From: Trema orientale
Taxonomy: Eukaryota; Streptophyta; Magnoliopsida; Rosales; Cannabaceae
Assembly (NCBI GenBank): GCA_002914845.1
Contig: JXTC01000124.1
Location: 206,743 to 270,742, forward strand
Length of the DNA stretch: 64,000 nt
Direction of reading: 5' to 3'
This document shows, piece after piece, positions 30,433 to 44,900 of the stretch. The translations under genes and the position numbers were made by a program. The stretch's first letter is position 1, and the number at the start of each line of letters is the position of its first letter. Below the pieces are notes generated by a model that was given only the letters and a program-made list of their open reading frames with translations, was not told the DNA's origin and did no database searches.

Positions 30433-30646
30433 TATTAGAGGAATTAATTTATTAATTATTTAATTGTATATTTCTGTACATATCTAATTAGTTTCCTATT
30501 TAGATTTTGTAAATAATTTGAATTGAAAGCAAATCCCATAAATTAGGTTAATTTAGAATATTTGATTGACGCAATCTCATCTTGTACTTATATATATACC
30601 TCGTCTTTATTCAATGGAAATCAAGCCATTATTTTCAATCTCTATA
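30433..30646 (+). repeat. 3' LTR of the copia element
   Basis: A 214 bp repeat with the same termini and the same length as the left LTR, differing at about 9% of positions. It is preceded by the GAAGGGG polypurine tract. Confidence 0.9.
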
Positions 30647-32981
30647 GTATTAACATTTTGGTGTATGTTGCTGAATACTTATCTTTAAATAGTTAAGTTC
30701 CTAGTGCTACTGATTTCAAAAAAAAAAAAAAAATACTAGTGTTACTTATCCTCGAAAATAAACAAAACGATAAAGAAATAATAGTGCAACTGCTACATAT
30801 ATATCTTATACACATTCAGCATAAATCTAGTTTTGTACCTCAAATTTCTTTCTTAATTTGTAATGTTTTGGCCTTATAATACATAGATACATTTCGAAAA
30901 AAATATTGGTCTCTTATGAACAGTCCCCGATAAAATGCTTGTCTTTTCGTCAAATGTCGCATAAATTTGAATTCCAGGGTCTTTCTAAAATCAAAGAATA
31001 GTAGCTAACTCATCAAAATTATTAAGTATAATTACAATTTTAGAACATGAATTTTAGGAGAAGGTTAAATAACTTTTTCCTTGGGTCGATCGCTCATAGT
31101 TTCCTCTCCCAGACTAGCTAGTCAATTTATCACGTGTTTTCCTGAGAATGGTTGGTATGTTCTTCCGATAAAGGATAAAAGCAAACGATTTTTTCTTTTT
31201 TTTTTTTTTTTTGAAATTGGGATGTTATTCCGATAAAGGATAAAAGCAAACGACGTTTATCGGACTAAAAATACGCATTAATTTATCAAGAGAAGGACAG
31301 AAACGTTCAAAGAACGTATTTATAACATGTAAGACTATTCACCTTAAATTTTCTTTTCTTCAGACTGTTCTTTCTTCTTCAAAATCTTTAGTTGGAGATG
31401 TCAAAGGTATTGACAAAATACAATAGTTGCGGTTTGTCTATGGTGTTTTGTCTACCATGATGAGCTCATGCTTTAAGTAAGCATGAAGTGACATTTCAAA
31501 TAAAGCTGTGAAAGAAACGTTCATTGGTTTTAAACTTGGAGGATATAACGTCAATTTATAATAATTTTTCTACACACCTAATGTTGGGGGAATTCTCATA
31601 TAGAATATCCGAGAAAAGATCTACTGAATGTGGCTGTTTGTGAGAGATTTTGAACATGTTTCATTAAATTTAATTTGTTTGATTTTGAGCTACTTTAAAA
31701 TTTAAAATATAAACGCACATACCTATCTACTTGATAAGTGAGCCCCCTGATTTTGCAATTTTCATTATTCGTTCGTGGACCAGAGGACTGCTACCTGAGC
31801 AGAAAATATGGACTCAAATGTGGGGACACTTACTTGCCTATTTTCTCTCAAATTATCTTAAGAAAAGACAAATAGAATAGAAAATGAAGCAGAACGATCA
31901 ACAGAAGGTATACTGGTTTTGGTACAATCAAAGTCTAAAAGAAGGACAGAGAAAAACACACTTTTTTCTTTTTCTCTTTTTTTTTTTAAAAAAAAAATCT
32001 CGGCAAAAGAAACGTGGAGAAAAATTTAGAAAGCTAGCTCGTTAATTGGTTTGATTAACACACACAGACAAACGGCGTACTCAGTACTGACTTATCAACA
32101 TTCTACAGATGAGCGTGCTAAACTTAAAGCAAAAATTACTAATATGCAAACGCCTTATAAGGATGAAGACAACAAATCAATTTCCCGATAGGGAAAATGG
32201 AAAAAAATCAAGTTGACAAAAATGGAGATATAATTTGTACACAAACCGATATCTCAGTATGCCCTACAAATCAATTAAAAGACAGCGAAGGAAAAAAACA
32301 ATGAAAATATTTCAACACCGCCTAGAAAGACGAGAAATCAATTGTCTATTCAAATTTTTAACAGAACAGAACAAATTTCCACTAGCGAAAAATAGTAGTA
32401 GACAAACGAACAAATTAATTAAAAGGGTAAAAGAAGAAAATAATGCCAGATTTTACCATCTAGGTCGTGGCAACACGAAAAATAAAAAAAATAAAATAGA
32501 ATCTTTAAAACGTGTAACTGTAAAGTGAGAATTAAACACGGAAATGCACTTTCTGACATGCTTGGTCCAACATAAGATGACGATCATTAGAAATTAAGCT
32601 CAACCCCACGACCAAACTCACAGAGAAAAGGAAGAAAATTAAGCATGGACCAGGACCACCGACCACCTGTTTCTTGGCAACACGCAAAAAAAAAAAANAA
32701 CATACGAAGCCGACAGTAAGAAATTAAGCGGCACCCTCACAACCAAAGCCGACCAGAAAAGAAAAAAGAGAGTTTTAAGAATGGATTCTAAAATATCATA
32801 CAATTGAACACTTGCATTAAATAACGCTGTAACTGTCAATTATGTACAAGGGTTCGTGTTATTTACAAATAGTCATAAGATGTCTCAACCTTCGAGGGGA
32901 AAAATTTTTAAGGGAGACGCTTCTATCAGTTTGATTTGTTAAATTGTGTAGAAGTATAGGTAAAATTTTGTTTCGAGTAAG
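30647..32981. other. Gene-free convergent intergenic region
   Basis: About 2.3 kb between the copia element and the ABCA1 stop codon. It is AT-rich with poly-A and poly-T tracts. A Lys-rich open frame at 32235-32528 has no recognisable motif and reflects A-rich sequence. One undetermined base (N) lies at 32698 inside an A-run. The last few hundred bases next to 32981 should hold the ABCA1 3' untranslated region. Confidence 0.6.
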
Positions 32982-35900
32982 TTACGGGTTTGCCGCAAAA
33001 TGATTAAAGATAGTTTCTAGATTAGACTGGCTAAGACTGTATTCTGCGATGCCAAGTCCATTTCTGTGGAAGAGATTACAGAAGATATCAGTCAGCACAA
33101 GGATCAAAGATACATGTAGAAGAAGAAAAAGAAACGTATAAATGAATTTGTACCTGTTCCGTTCAAGGTGCCCAAAGACATCAGCTAGTGACAGCCCTTC
33201 TCCATACGGCAACTGCAGTAGCATTACAGATCAATTACAATATTAACTGAGCAGGTATACCAGCGGAAACAGTGAAACATGAAAGGCTGCTTTTGGGACC
33301 AAAGTGAAAAAGAGGGTAGAGCTCGGGGATTACTGTGTAATTTTCCCTATGGATTCTTAACTTCTATATTTCTAATTCTAACGTTTTCTAGTGCCACATC
33401 TGCAATTATAATATCCTAATATGCACAAAGCGAGAGAGAAATTTAGATGGAATTCTTTGTCAAAATAGAATATCATTATATGCATCAAACAAGAGAGAAA
33501 CGAAAGGATTCTTTGTAAAATTTGATTTTAAGAAGAGGAATAGCTTCTCGATTATAATAGTAGCAAAGAATGTGGATGACTCAATTTCTCGAAGAAAGCA
33601 CAATCTAGTAAAGTCAAACACTAGTTGTGCTTGTGCATGGCAAGATTCATATGTATTCCAATGAACTCATCATAGTTTAAAATGAAGAATTTCAACTGAT
33701 TTTAACGAGGCTATGTGAACTCAAGTTAAAATACAGACGTGTATGTATTTGCTAATTTATACCTGATATTGAACACTCAATCCATTGCATCCTTGAAACG
33801 TTGCACCAGGAAATGATGAGAGGACAAATGAATCAATTGCTGAAAACTTGTCCTTGGATAACCACCATTCAGAAAATATCGACAAAGGGATACCACCTGA
33901 AAACTCAAAATGATTAAACAAAATCAAATGTACAAAAGACGAAAAAATAAATAATTAATAAACATATCAAAAGGTAAAACCCATAGTGGGGTAAGGAGAG
34001 TGGGCTGGACACAGAAGTTAAAATGATTAAACGAGGATCATCACATTGGAAGACGATCAATTCATAAGACCTCAGAGCACCAGTACAACTAGCAAATGGC
34101 GGGTGGGGAAAGAGTACTAGTAGTGCAAACATCATAGCTAAGTGCACCGACAAAAATTATCTTAGTTAGAATAATAGAAGTTCATGGAAACGCTTCACTA
34201 TCCAGGTATCATCACATTTTATAAAAGATTCCCCATGAAACAAAAGAAAAAAGAAATGTGCAGGTGGGGATGATAAAATTAAAATCTTCATATCCACGTT
34301 TCTAATGCAACAAACGATAGTGATACTATAGCAAGTAAATGTAGAAAGAACATAATATAACAACATGCAATAACCTCATACCATCTCGAATCATCTGCTC
34401 ACACAATTGTTCTCCCAAAACCCCATCAGGTACAGGTATTGATGAGATAAGCATCTTAATTCTTTCTTCATTGCCAAGCCACCTTCCAATCATAGTTATC
34501 ATTTCCCGGGACAAGCTAATTTCAGCACGAGATGTACTTTCTGATGTAATGAAGTCAGTTCTCCCAATGCAGGCTTCAAGGTCACCAAGTAAACTCCTAG
34601 AGTGCAAAGAAATATTAACAAGCCTTTCTTGAATGCTTTGGCAAAGATTTTCCATTTCCGTACAGCTGACTTCAACAGGTTTAATCTAAGGAAAAGGACA
34701 AAGAAAATTAGATATTTAAGTATCATCAAACCACTTGTATTAAATCTGACCTGAACCGGTGACCTGATCCAAAGAAAGCCTTAAAATAAAAGAAATACCT
34801 CTAGCTCAAGATGATTCCCAAATCTTGTTTTCAGATGCTGGGGACTGCCAATGCATCTTAGTCGGCCTCCTACCTTCAATCAATAAAAAAACAGTTAAGC
34901 ATTAGTCTTGCCAATAGAACTTATGAATGCTTCTGCTTCAAGCATCTATTGAGCAGAACTTGGTACCATTATCCCCATCCGGGTACACAGAGCCTGAGCT
35001 TCATCCATGCTATGGGTAGTAAGAATTACAGCTGTTTTTCCTCGTCTGGTTGAGATACGGGATATCACTTCCCACATGAAACGTTTGGCAATTGGATCCA
35101 TACCTGAAATAATTAAGGTCAACATTGAAGACCTGGAATCAATTGAACTCTAGGAGAACATGGAATCTTCCATATCTTCTCATGAATCAATGAGCATAAC
35201 GAAAAACATCCATTCCCTTTGGCTAAACAATTTGTTCTAGCTTTGGTACAACCAAAGAAGGTTTGGAAGGCAGATGTTTGGAACAATGCCTCCAAGCATC
35301 AGGAAGCTGGAGGTGGTTCACAATGATAGAACATATACTTAAAACTATTATGATAGTACCGAGTGAGTTTAGTTTATAAGCCCATTTAAATCGAGTTATT
35401 CCATGATTAAGATGATTTCTTCAAGCGTAATTGTATGTTATCGTGTGTGTTAAGAGAAAAAGTTCAATTGGCTATATAAAACTTCAGTTAATTCAATCTC
35501 CCTAAGTCGGACCCTTCTGTATGCACTGGTTGGCTTTAAATTACTAGTCCAACTGAAACCTGTGATTATGAACTTGATTTGGTTTCCTCGTGTGTTTTTG
35601 TGTGTACTACTTTTGTGTCTTGAGAAAAAATAAATGACTCAGCTCATTTACCTGTAGATGGCTCATCAAGTATGACTATAGGAGGATCTCCAATCATTGC
35701 GATTGCAACAGACAATTTGCGCTTGTTTCCTCCACTTAGAGAAAATGACGGTTTGTTGGCATGCTTCAACAAGTCAAACTCCGTTAACTTTTCCATTACA
35801 ACCTGTCCAGATTAACACACTTAGGGCCCACTCTTTGATCATTTTAATTATATGCTGTTTTGTAGAAAACTAATGTCAGTTTAAAAACACAGAGTGAACA

Positions 35901-38900
35901 CAATATCCAGATTAATGAACTTCTGGCAATATCACAAGAAAGACTACAAGTTTGAGATGAGAACATACATCATCTATTTGATGATCTGACACTCCCTTTA
36001 TTCTTGCATAAAGCTCGAGATGCTCTTGGACAGTTAAATATTCCAGCAAAGCATCAAACTGTGGGCAAAACCCAATCTGAAATTGAATGATAAAAACGGC
36101 TATCTTTTAACAGTACGATCAGAGAAATACCATAAGTAGAAAAAAAAATAAAATAAAGCATACATGTCTACGAGCTGCCTTTGGATTGGAGCAAATATCT
36201 TTGCCAAATATGTAAGCAGTTCCATCAGTTGGAGATTCCTCTCCTGCAGTAAAATAGACTATACGTTCATATGCTACGAAGAGTATTGAAGCTTACTTCG
36301 TTGAGTAGCGCAAAATTGGATTTCTTCATACTGGTATTTGTTTGAAATAGATAAATTGTCGTGCTCTTATGAGATAATTATGTTGGGAGTTCAGATAGAC
36401 AAATTGTACGACCAAATAAAGACCAACTCCACAACATTCTAGGAATTCTATTTTAATACTCGAAAATTAGCACAAACGAATGAAGAACCACTGAGGACAA
36501 AAGGATAGCAATAGATTGTGGCAGTCGGGTGTTCTAGAAAACAGTACGACTCTCTTGGTGCATAACTAACGCATACCAGATAGCATTGACAGAGTGGTTG
36601 TCTTCCCTGCTCCATTTGTGCCTAAAAAGCCAAAACATTCCCCCTCTTGCACTGAAAAAGTGAGAGAATGTACTGCCACTTTTTCATTACGATATTTTCC
36701 TCCAGGATACACCTGAATTTGGTAACAGAATTAATATAGTACAGTAACAGATTGCAGAGGAATCTGCGTTATAGAACTAGGTTTGAGTGTTATGCTATTT
36801 AATTTTTATTTCATTCGTTATTGGGGATACACCTGAATTTGGTAACAGAATTAATATAGTACAGTAACAGATTGCAGAGGAATCTGCATTATGGAACTAG
36901 TTTTGAGTGTTATGCTATTTAATTTTTGAGTGTTATGCTATTTAATTTTTATTTTCGTAATAAAAGTTTTGTCTATTTAAAAGAAAGTAAAGATCACTTT
37001 GAGTACCACTAACAGTAACCAAATAATATGAAGAAATACCTTTCGAAGATTCCGCAAGTAGATGATAGCATTCTCAATGGAACCTGAAAGTACTCTGTTT
37101 CTTTCTGTTTTCACATCAATGTCTTCATCGAAGTCAAGAGCAACTGTTTCTGTGGAAGATCTCAGAAGAGGTTCTAAGTAAGGAGAAGAACCATCACGTT
37201 GGAAACTTCTAATACTCCACCATTCCTTGTAGGAAGGCAAGATTTCAAGCCCAAGTGTCAAGAGGAAGTAACAAATGCTCTGTCACAGGTGAGAAGGTCA
37301 AGTCAGATTGTAGCATACCACTGTAAACAGAAATTCAGTTCAGTCTTCATTTAAAAACAAAACAAAAAACCAAAAAAACAAAAAAACAAAAACAAAAATG
37401 ACATTATTCCAAAATCAAGATATAGAAAAAAAAAATACAGATCCAAAGTTTCAGGACAAGATGTCCATTGGACTAAAAATAATAACATACAACGAGATCA
37501 CAACAGACACAAAGAACCCCAGATTTTAACAACTCAAGAGAAAGGAGATTCTTTGAATTCATCAACCAAAGCGATCCATATTTGTCCCTTTTACACTTCC
37601 ACTATTACTAATTAATATTTTCTGCAGTAAACATGAAAGACGTATATCTTATGCTTAGATCAATATGCAATTTATGACCTTGCACGCATGTACAGAGGAA
37701 ACAGTTCAATATAAACGATCATCTAAATAACTACTTCATGAACCAAAGGCTAATGCTCATTGGCGCCGTATTTTTAAAGTAATACATCCAATTCCAGTAA
37801 CTAAAGTTGTAAATGGTAATATTTTACCTAAAAAAATGGTGATAAATTCCGAAGAGTTTCATATTTTATATTTAAAAAAAAAAAAAAAAGAGAGGCCAAG
37901 AAGGGAGAATATGTGAACCTCAACACCAAGATAGCATATAGAGGCACCAGTGACATTCCAATCAAAAGCCGCATCACTAGATTTATCTTTCATCCCTTGC
38001 CGCAGAAGAGCCAGTGATGCAAGTCCATCAGCAAAGCAAAACCCTGGGGATAGTCTGAAGAAATTCTGGGAGAGTAGATTAGACATGTCAGGAAAGATAA
38101 TAATGTAATAGAATGCATTCCTGCGGTATACTGAAGCCAAAAATAGTCATATACAAATTTAACCATGCACATTGCTGTAATTAGTGCTTTATTTTGAGGT
38201 TCATTCCTCTTGGCAGTTTAAAATATGAATTTAACAGGTACATCATAGCTGCACCATTTCATACTATTTGCTCTGGGCACTACGACACCACAAAATTTCT
38301 TTCAAACAAACTATTTCACTTGATCTGCTTTTGAAAAGAAAGTAACAGCAGAAAATTTTAAATTAGAAAATCTAAAGAAACTTGCAATCCTGCTTTTCTA
38401 ACGTATACGAAGGTTGAACAATTATGCATAGTCCAAGCATCACAGTCATTCACTTTGACGATGATTTATAGATTGGATTTGATAAAAAGCTATCTACAGA
38501 AATATCCTTCTTATCTTGACTAATACAGGAACAAGTAAATAGGGAACTCACCTTGAGAAAAGAATTTGCGCTTGCAGTTGTCTTAATAAGCCCCATAATG
38601 AAAGATATAACCATAAGAATGAGTCCCGTGAAAAAGTTGATCAAGAGAACTACATTCTGTGAAAGAATAAAATATGTAAGCAATAAAGTGTACGCTGAAA
38701 TTATGAATGACCAGACGCCAATAAGGATAAAAAGGATTCCCACCTGAGCCATAGTATGGTCAGAAAAGAAGAAAGAAAGGCAATACGTTGATGATGCAAC
38801 TGCTAATCCATATTCCAGAAACATGATGACTGTTGGCAAGAAACAATCCTTTCCAATAAACTGATCCAGACCTGCAGACATGAAATTCTAGTGTAACTAA

Positions 38901-41900
38901 AAAAACTGAAATGAAAAAGGCTTATGAAAAAGGCTTTACACCTGACAACATTATAAAAACTGAAAAAATGTATTACAAGTTTACAACATTAAATATCTGA
39001 AGCATCTAAAAGGGCACAATGAGATAATGAGATGAAGTACGATAATTTTCCTTCCCAAACAAAGCAATAATGACATGATTATCAAAATTCAAAATAAAAA
39101 TTTAAATATTGAAAAAAAAAAAAGTTGATGAAGTTCTTGTTGATATAATCTGAATTGCACAGTGACCCAAAATATCAACCATCAACAGAAGTTTTAAGAT
39201 GTGGAGATTCAAAGTTTGGACATACCAAATATGTTAAAAAGAGCTATTGCAAAAGAAAAAGGAAATAAGAAGCTGACGAAGTCCCATATGTAAGTAGACG
39301 CCCAATATGAAAGTACAGAAACCTGATCAAGGAAAACTACCAATGTGAACCTCATGAATAGTGGAAACATAAATACAAATATATACAAGACACATGAATA
39401 AGTTTTTCCAAGAAAATAAACATGCCCCGCTTATCAGTTGTTGGTGCTTAGCTTTTACTTCACGCTCCTGCATCAATTAAAACCGACAAAATTACTTTTC
39501 CACAACACAAGAAATTAGAGAATAGATATATCGCTGTCATACAAAGACAATGAAAGTATTTGCAACGAAGAAAAAAGTAGACAGAGAGAGAGAGTGATGC
39601 AAAGACTAAATAGCACATATCACATATGGTGTGCCCTGACAAATGATGTCTAATAATAGTCCCATGAAATTTGCAAAAGTAAGCCAAGCAATATATTATC
39701 CACATGAGACAAATAGTTTCTTGAGAAGTTAACCCTTTCCCACAGTGCAAACTGAAAAGTTTGTATTTTTGTTTCTTCCTTAAACATTGACCCCTCCAAT
39801 TCTGGGAATTGCAAAGATACCCTCTCATCATATAGCAGATAATGGATGAAACTAAAGTACATGATAAAATGATATTATAATCAAGTCACATACTACATGA
39901 ACAATTGTCATGTACTGCATAACATAGGGACGTTTTGGTCTTTCAACAAATTGGAGAGGTTTGCTTTTCTAGAAAAAATTAGACAAGCTTCACCAAATCA
40001 ACTACAACTAGAATCAATCACTGCCTATTGCAAATAGTATTAAACTTCATGAAGCAATTAAACAACTATGTTTCAGACAGTACCTTCACAATGGAGACAG
40101 CAAATGAGGCAGGAATGAAAGAGAAGGCAATACTAACAATAACTGCAGCAGAGAACGCATCCAGATCCTACAAAATAATAAAACAATTCAAACCGTTGCA
40201 AATCTGTGATCCTTTAATTCGGTATTGAACTATATAGAGAGAGGAAAATTAATACGGTGGTTTGTGGAGCAGTCTTATATGATACTAAGAAACTCAGTGA
40301 ATTGCAACTGGAAAATATACAATATTCGATAATTAGCTCATAGATTTTAAAATCAGGAGGACCAAAATCTGTTTAGTTTTTAATGCTCTTTAATTTTATA
40401 ACACATGAAATTTTTACATTCATAAATTTTTAGTAATACTTCAGCTTCTTTGAGACAGACACGGACATTTCAAATGCTTGTTTCAAAATATTAAGCTAAA
40501 AGAAAACACTAATGAAAGGAAAAAAAAAACGAACATTTCAGAGAATATAATAGAATATATCTAAAACATAACCGAATTTAACAATATAAGTCTTTTTGCA
40601 GCAGGACATATATATTCTTGTTTCCACCTTCCTTTTTTTTGTCCGAGAACAGGAGACTTTTTTTCCTATCAAGAAAAAAAAAAATTAAAAGAACAGAGTA
40701 ACGTACATGACGTTGCAAGTGCTGGCTTTTTGTCATTGGCAGAGGGTGGTTGCGTGTTTGAATTGTCATATTTTTATCATGAGTTGCAAGCCTAAGAATT
40801 GCAGCATTCATCACATTGATGTAAGTTGGAGCAGCATGCTGACAAGAGCTGTTGTGTAGTATAGTGTATCCTAAACTTCCATCATCATTCTGATCATCCA
40901 TTACAACTGCCCCATACCTGCAACCAAACAGAGCCTACAGTTAAATCAAACCAAGGAAAAAGAAACTACATGTTCAACTGCCATTTTTCCTTCGTGACAA
41001 CAAGAGGCGTCACGCAAGGGATGCAATAAAGCAATCTCCTGAAATTAGTGTGAAGAAAATACATAGCTTAAAATTTTGTCAAAGTTGAAATTCATATAAA
41101 TCATATGGAAAAATTTACTTGACTAATGTACTTTTACAACTTTCATTTCCATTATCAGCAACATCTGGCTAATTGAACTAAAAATAAAACAGAACTTTAG
41201 AAATTTTTACCAACACACCTTGACTGGTATGACTCATTAAAGCTAGACATTAGATATTCACTCATTGAAAGTAAAACAGGCCCCAGAGTTGGCCCTGCAG
41301 CCTCAATTGCATCAGTGAGTGCCTTTTCTGAATCAGGGAACTTATATGCACTCGGTTTAAAAACTTGAATCCAACCCCCTTCAATATACTGTGATACCTG
41401 CAGCATAGGTAGGTTTTAAGAGGAAAATCTTGCATGCGTTGAACAGGGAAAAATCTCACAGCAGAAGCTTATTCAGTCGGTACAACGCTTTAGAAACACT
41501 GTCACATAAAGGGGGTTTTTTTTTTTTTATTGAGGTTAAAAAAAAAATTGCTCACCAATTCTCCCAAAAGCTTAATTAGTTATATGGCAGAACAACATTG
41601 GATTATATTCTAACAATCCCCATTCAGGCACATGATGGCAGTTAAAGAGAGTCGGTCCAAATGTTAGTTTCCCAAATTTCTCAAAAGTTTAAGCTGTTTG
41701 GTGGTGGCCAACACTGGACTAAACATAGATGACAAACAAAGGCATATACAATATATCACAGAAACTAATAAGAAAGAAAAAACTATCAAGAGAGAATAAT
41801 CACTAACAAACCTCCTTGGCAATAGGCGAGGATAGATCAAAAGGAATTGGGCCACCACCGCCACCACCACTTAACAAAGTATTAAAATTTGAGGTCGTAA

Positions 41901-44900
41901 AGTTCACAGATTGCTGATCAGGATGTGGTTTGAGCTTGAGAAAAAGAAGACCAACAAGCAAGAACACAACAGGAATCAGAAGCTGGAAAACAATTGTTTT
42001 TTGGTCCCTCCGAGCAGATATCGCCCTCTTTATGAATAAGGCTTTACAGTGTTGCCAAAATGTTGACCTTGAAATGAAACAGCAGCTACAGCATTGTCTA
42101 GTTAAGAAGTTAATGAAACTTAAAACTGTGGCAAATATCAACCCACATGCTTTCCCCACTACAGTACATATGAACCTCAGAATATTTTTGTAGTTTCCAA
42201 AAAGTTTGTCTGAATGCAAAATCATTTTGGGAGCAGATTCATGAGAAACCTGAGAAGTCACAGGACAAGGTGAATAGATACTATTTTTCTGCTCAAGAAA
42301 TTCAGCTTCATTATAGTCGCACCCTGCAACTCTGAGGAATACCTCCTCAAGAGTTGTGACAGATATACCATAACTTTCGATCATGGGATAGTCTTTCTCT
42401 TCACCATCATTTGCTTTTGAGTTACAATCTGATCTTCTCATGCACCTTTCTATTTCCCGAAACATACTCTCGAAGGACAATGAGGATGCTAAAGGAAGCT
42501 TGAAGGAAATCTCAGTTCCAACCTGAACAGACATATCAATACTCGTAAAGTAAGCTAAGAAACATAGTTAATTAAGTCAGCACTGAGAGGTACTGTGTAA
42601 GAATTTACAGGAAATGAAGTATTATGCAGTTACTGATCATGTTCTCATAGACATACATCCCTTACCTTTATCAAACAACAATCAGTAGAAAGGCTAACCT
42701 TCATTTATTCCCAAAATAAAGGCCAAGATCAATAAAAAGGTATATTTAAATTATCTTTCTCGGAGAACAAAATTCACACCAATAAGACCCGGAAAAACAC
42801 TGAGCATACAACTAATAATTGCTAAGCAGAATACCAATTAAGAATTTCGTTGTGTGTGATAATGACGTCTATTATTGAAGATTATGTTAAATACAGAATC
42901 CGGAAATGCATAAGGTTCAAAATCCTCATCAAAAACATCTATAAAGTAAAAGATATTAACATATTGGATGCAGAAATCACTTACTCATTAATCATAAAAT
43001 AAAAAAGATTATTAAATGACATTGATACCTCGCTGACACATGTTGCAGATGGAATATGGCGATAAACAATGTCAGCAGCTACAGAGGCACTGGGTGCAGA
43101 CTGTAGTAGTAAAACAAAAAGGTCAGAGCATGTTCATTCTTCAATCATCATAAGTCATAAGAGATAGCCATCAAATGGGAGCAACAAAAGGCGAAAGAGA
43201 TAGGGAGTAAACCTTTACTAAAGTTAGAGTGTAACCAACCCCATATTGATGCTTCAAGAAAAGGGAACTGTTGGAAATGAACATTGCAAAGAGAATCTAT
43301 ATTAGGTTAATAAAAAATCATAATTAGTGAGCATATGACTCAATTACTGTTTAACCATCTAAAACACAAAAAACTGAATGTGGATACGTACGTACATGCA
43401 CGCACATTGACATGGACATGCAAAGCACAAATGACTAGAGTAACTTTCGTCTTAAGAATAAATTTATGATCAAGTTGGAAAAAAAATTATTTGTAGATAT
43501 ATTCTCGTAAATCATAAGTCAACTCAGCATGGGTATAAGCCTACAACTGCTGCTTTCTTCTTTTTACAAAAACAACATAAGCATCACGTGGACCCAATGC
43601 AAAGCGAATCTGTTATCCAAAATAAGAGTGGATTTCAATAAATCATCAATGGAAGAACCAGGTTACATACTGTAAAGGATTTTACTAGTTTTGCCTATTC
43701 TGTTATGATCAGGGAATAACTTTGTCATTTGTTTTTCCAGGGAGGTCTTATCATCTGTTCTTGTATTATCTTCTTTTAATAATACCAAGTTTCGTTTCTT
43801 ATAAAAACAATAAAAATAAAAATAAAATAATATAAAATAAAATTTTAAAAAAAAATTAAGAACAGAATATCAGGAAGGTACAACTAACAGTCTAAATCAG
43901 AACCAGAAGAAGAAAAATTGTGTACAGTAACATGACGTGACTCGTTAACAGCAGTTTAAGGCATAATAGCCTTGGCTAATCAACAGCATACTGTCTTCAC
44001 CAGAATACGGTCCAAAACAATACACACATATTGTTTGCTGTTATTTCTGTTTTCGTAGAGAAGTGTGGTTCTATCATCTATTAGAGCGGGGGAGACAGAA
44101 AGATATTGTGTTAAAGTATGTACCTTCCACAGCATTTTAAAGAACCATTGGCCATGATAGCAATCCGATCTCCAAGTTCATCAGCTTCATCCATTGAATG
44201 TGTTGTGAGTAAGATTATCCTGCCCTTCTTTATTTTCTTTATTAACTGCCACGTCAAACGCATTGAGTATGGATCCATCCCACTGGTAGGTTCGTCAAGA
44301 ATTATAACCTGTAAGAGAAACACAATAAACAACTTCATCACCACTCACACCCAAAACCAAAAAACAAATACAAAAAAAATTAAAATTAAAACTAAAATAT
44401 AAAAAGGAAGAAGAAGAAGAAATGCACCCTATGTTTCAAACAACCTTACTATTCCCTATCAGGGCAATACCAAGAGACAATTTCCTCTTCATGCCTCCAG
44501 AAAGAGCCTTCACTACAGTGTTACTTTTGTCAGCCAATCCCACCTGACCATTATAAAAGCAATGATTCCACCTTTGTTATAGACCACAAACCTAACAGTA
44601 ACATACACAAGGAAAGGAAAAGAAAAGAAAAGAAAAAGATCTGGTAAATCAATTTTTTCCTTTTTAAAAAAGGACACACAAGGGGAACTATTCGTAAAGC
44701 AATTCTGAAGAACAAGAAAACAAAAAGTAGTTTGCCAACAGAATAGCCACAAAAATTTATAGGCAAACTTATACGTTCTTAATCTTACAGGAAAAAAACT
44801 CAAGATCAAAATCTAGAATATCTATAAAGAAGATTCCAAAGTTCCCATTAGTCCAATTTCATGAACTTGAGAACATCTCTTCTAGATTTGACTTAGCAAG

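Larger units (their letters stand above)
25860..30646 (+). mobile_element. Degraded Ty1/copia LTR retrotransposon
   Basis: A fossil element with two LTRs of 214 bp each, flanking about 4.36 kb. Parts recognisable in order are a gag region with a CCHC-type zinc knuckle (about 26400-27030), an integrase core (about 27740-28080), reverse transcriptase with a YVDD box (about 29050-29550) and RNase H (about 29900-30290). This gag-INT-RT-RH order is that of Ty1/copia. A primer-binding-site-like ATCAGATAGG follows the 5' LTR, and a purine tract GAAGGGG precedes the 3' LTR. The 5 bp flanks are TTATT and GTATT, a probable target duplication with one change. The coding region is clearly broken at many points. 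The LTRs differ at about 20 of 214 sites by hand count, suggesting an insertion a few million years old. It sits about 260 bp past the HSFB3 stop, in the same orientation. Confidence 0.93.

Noticed and set aside
32235-32528. 97-codon Lys/Arg-rich open frame downstream of ABCA1
   Set aside because: The composition follows from A-rich DNA and there is no motif or upstream promoter evidence.
32698-32698. Undetermined base N
   Set aside because: It sits in a poly-A run outside any gene; it is a sequencing ambiguity, not biology.
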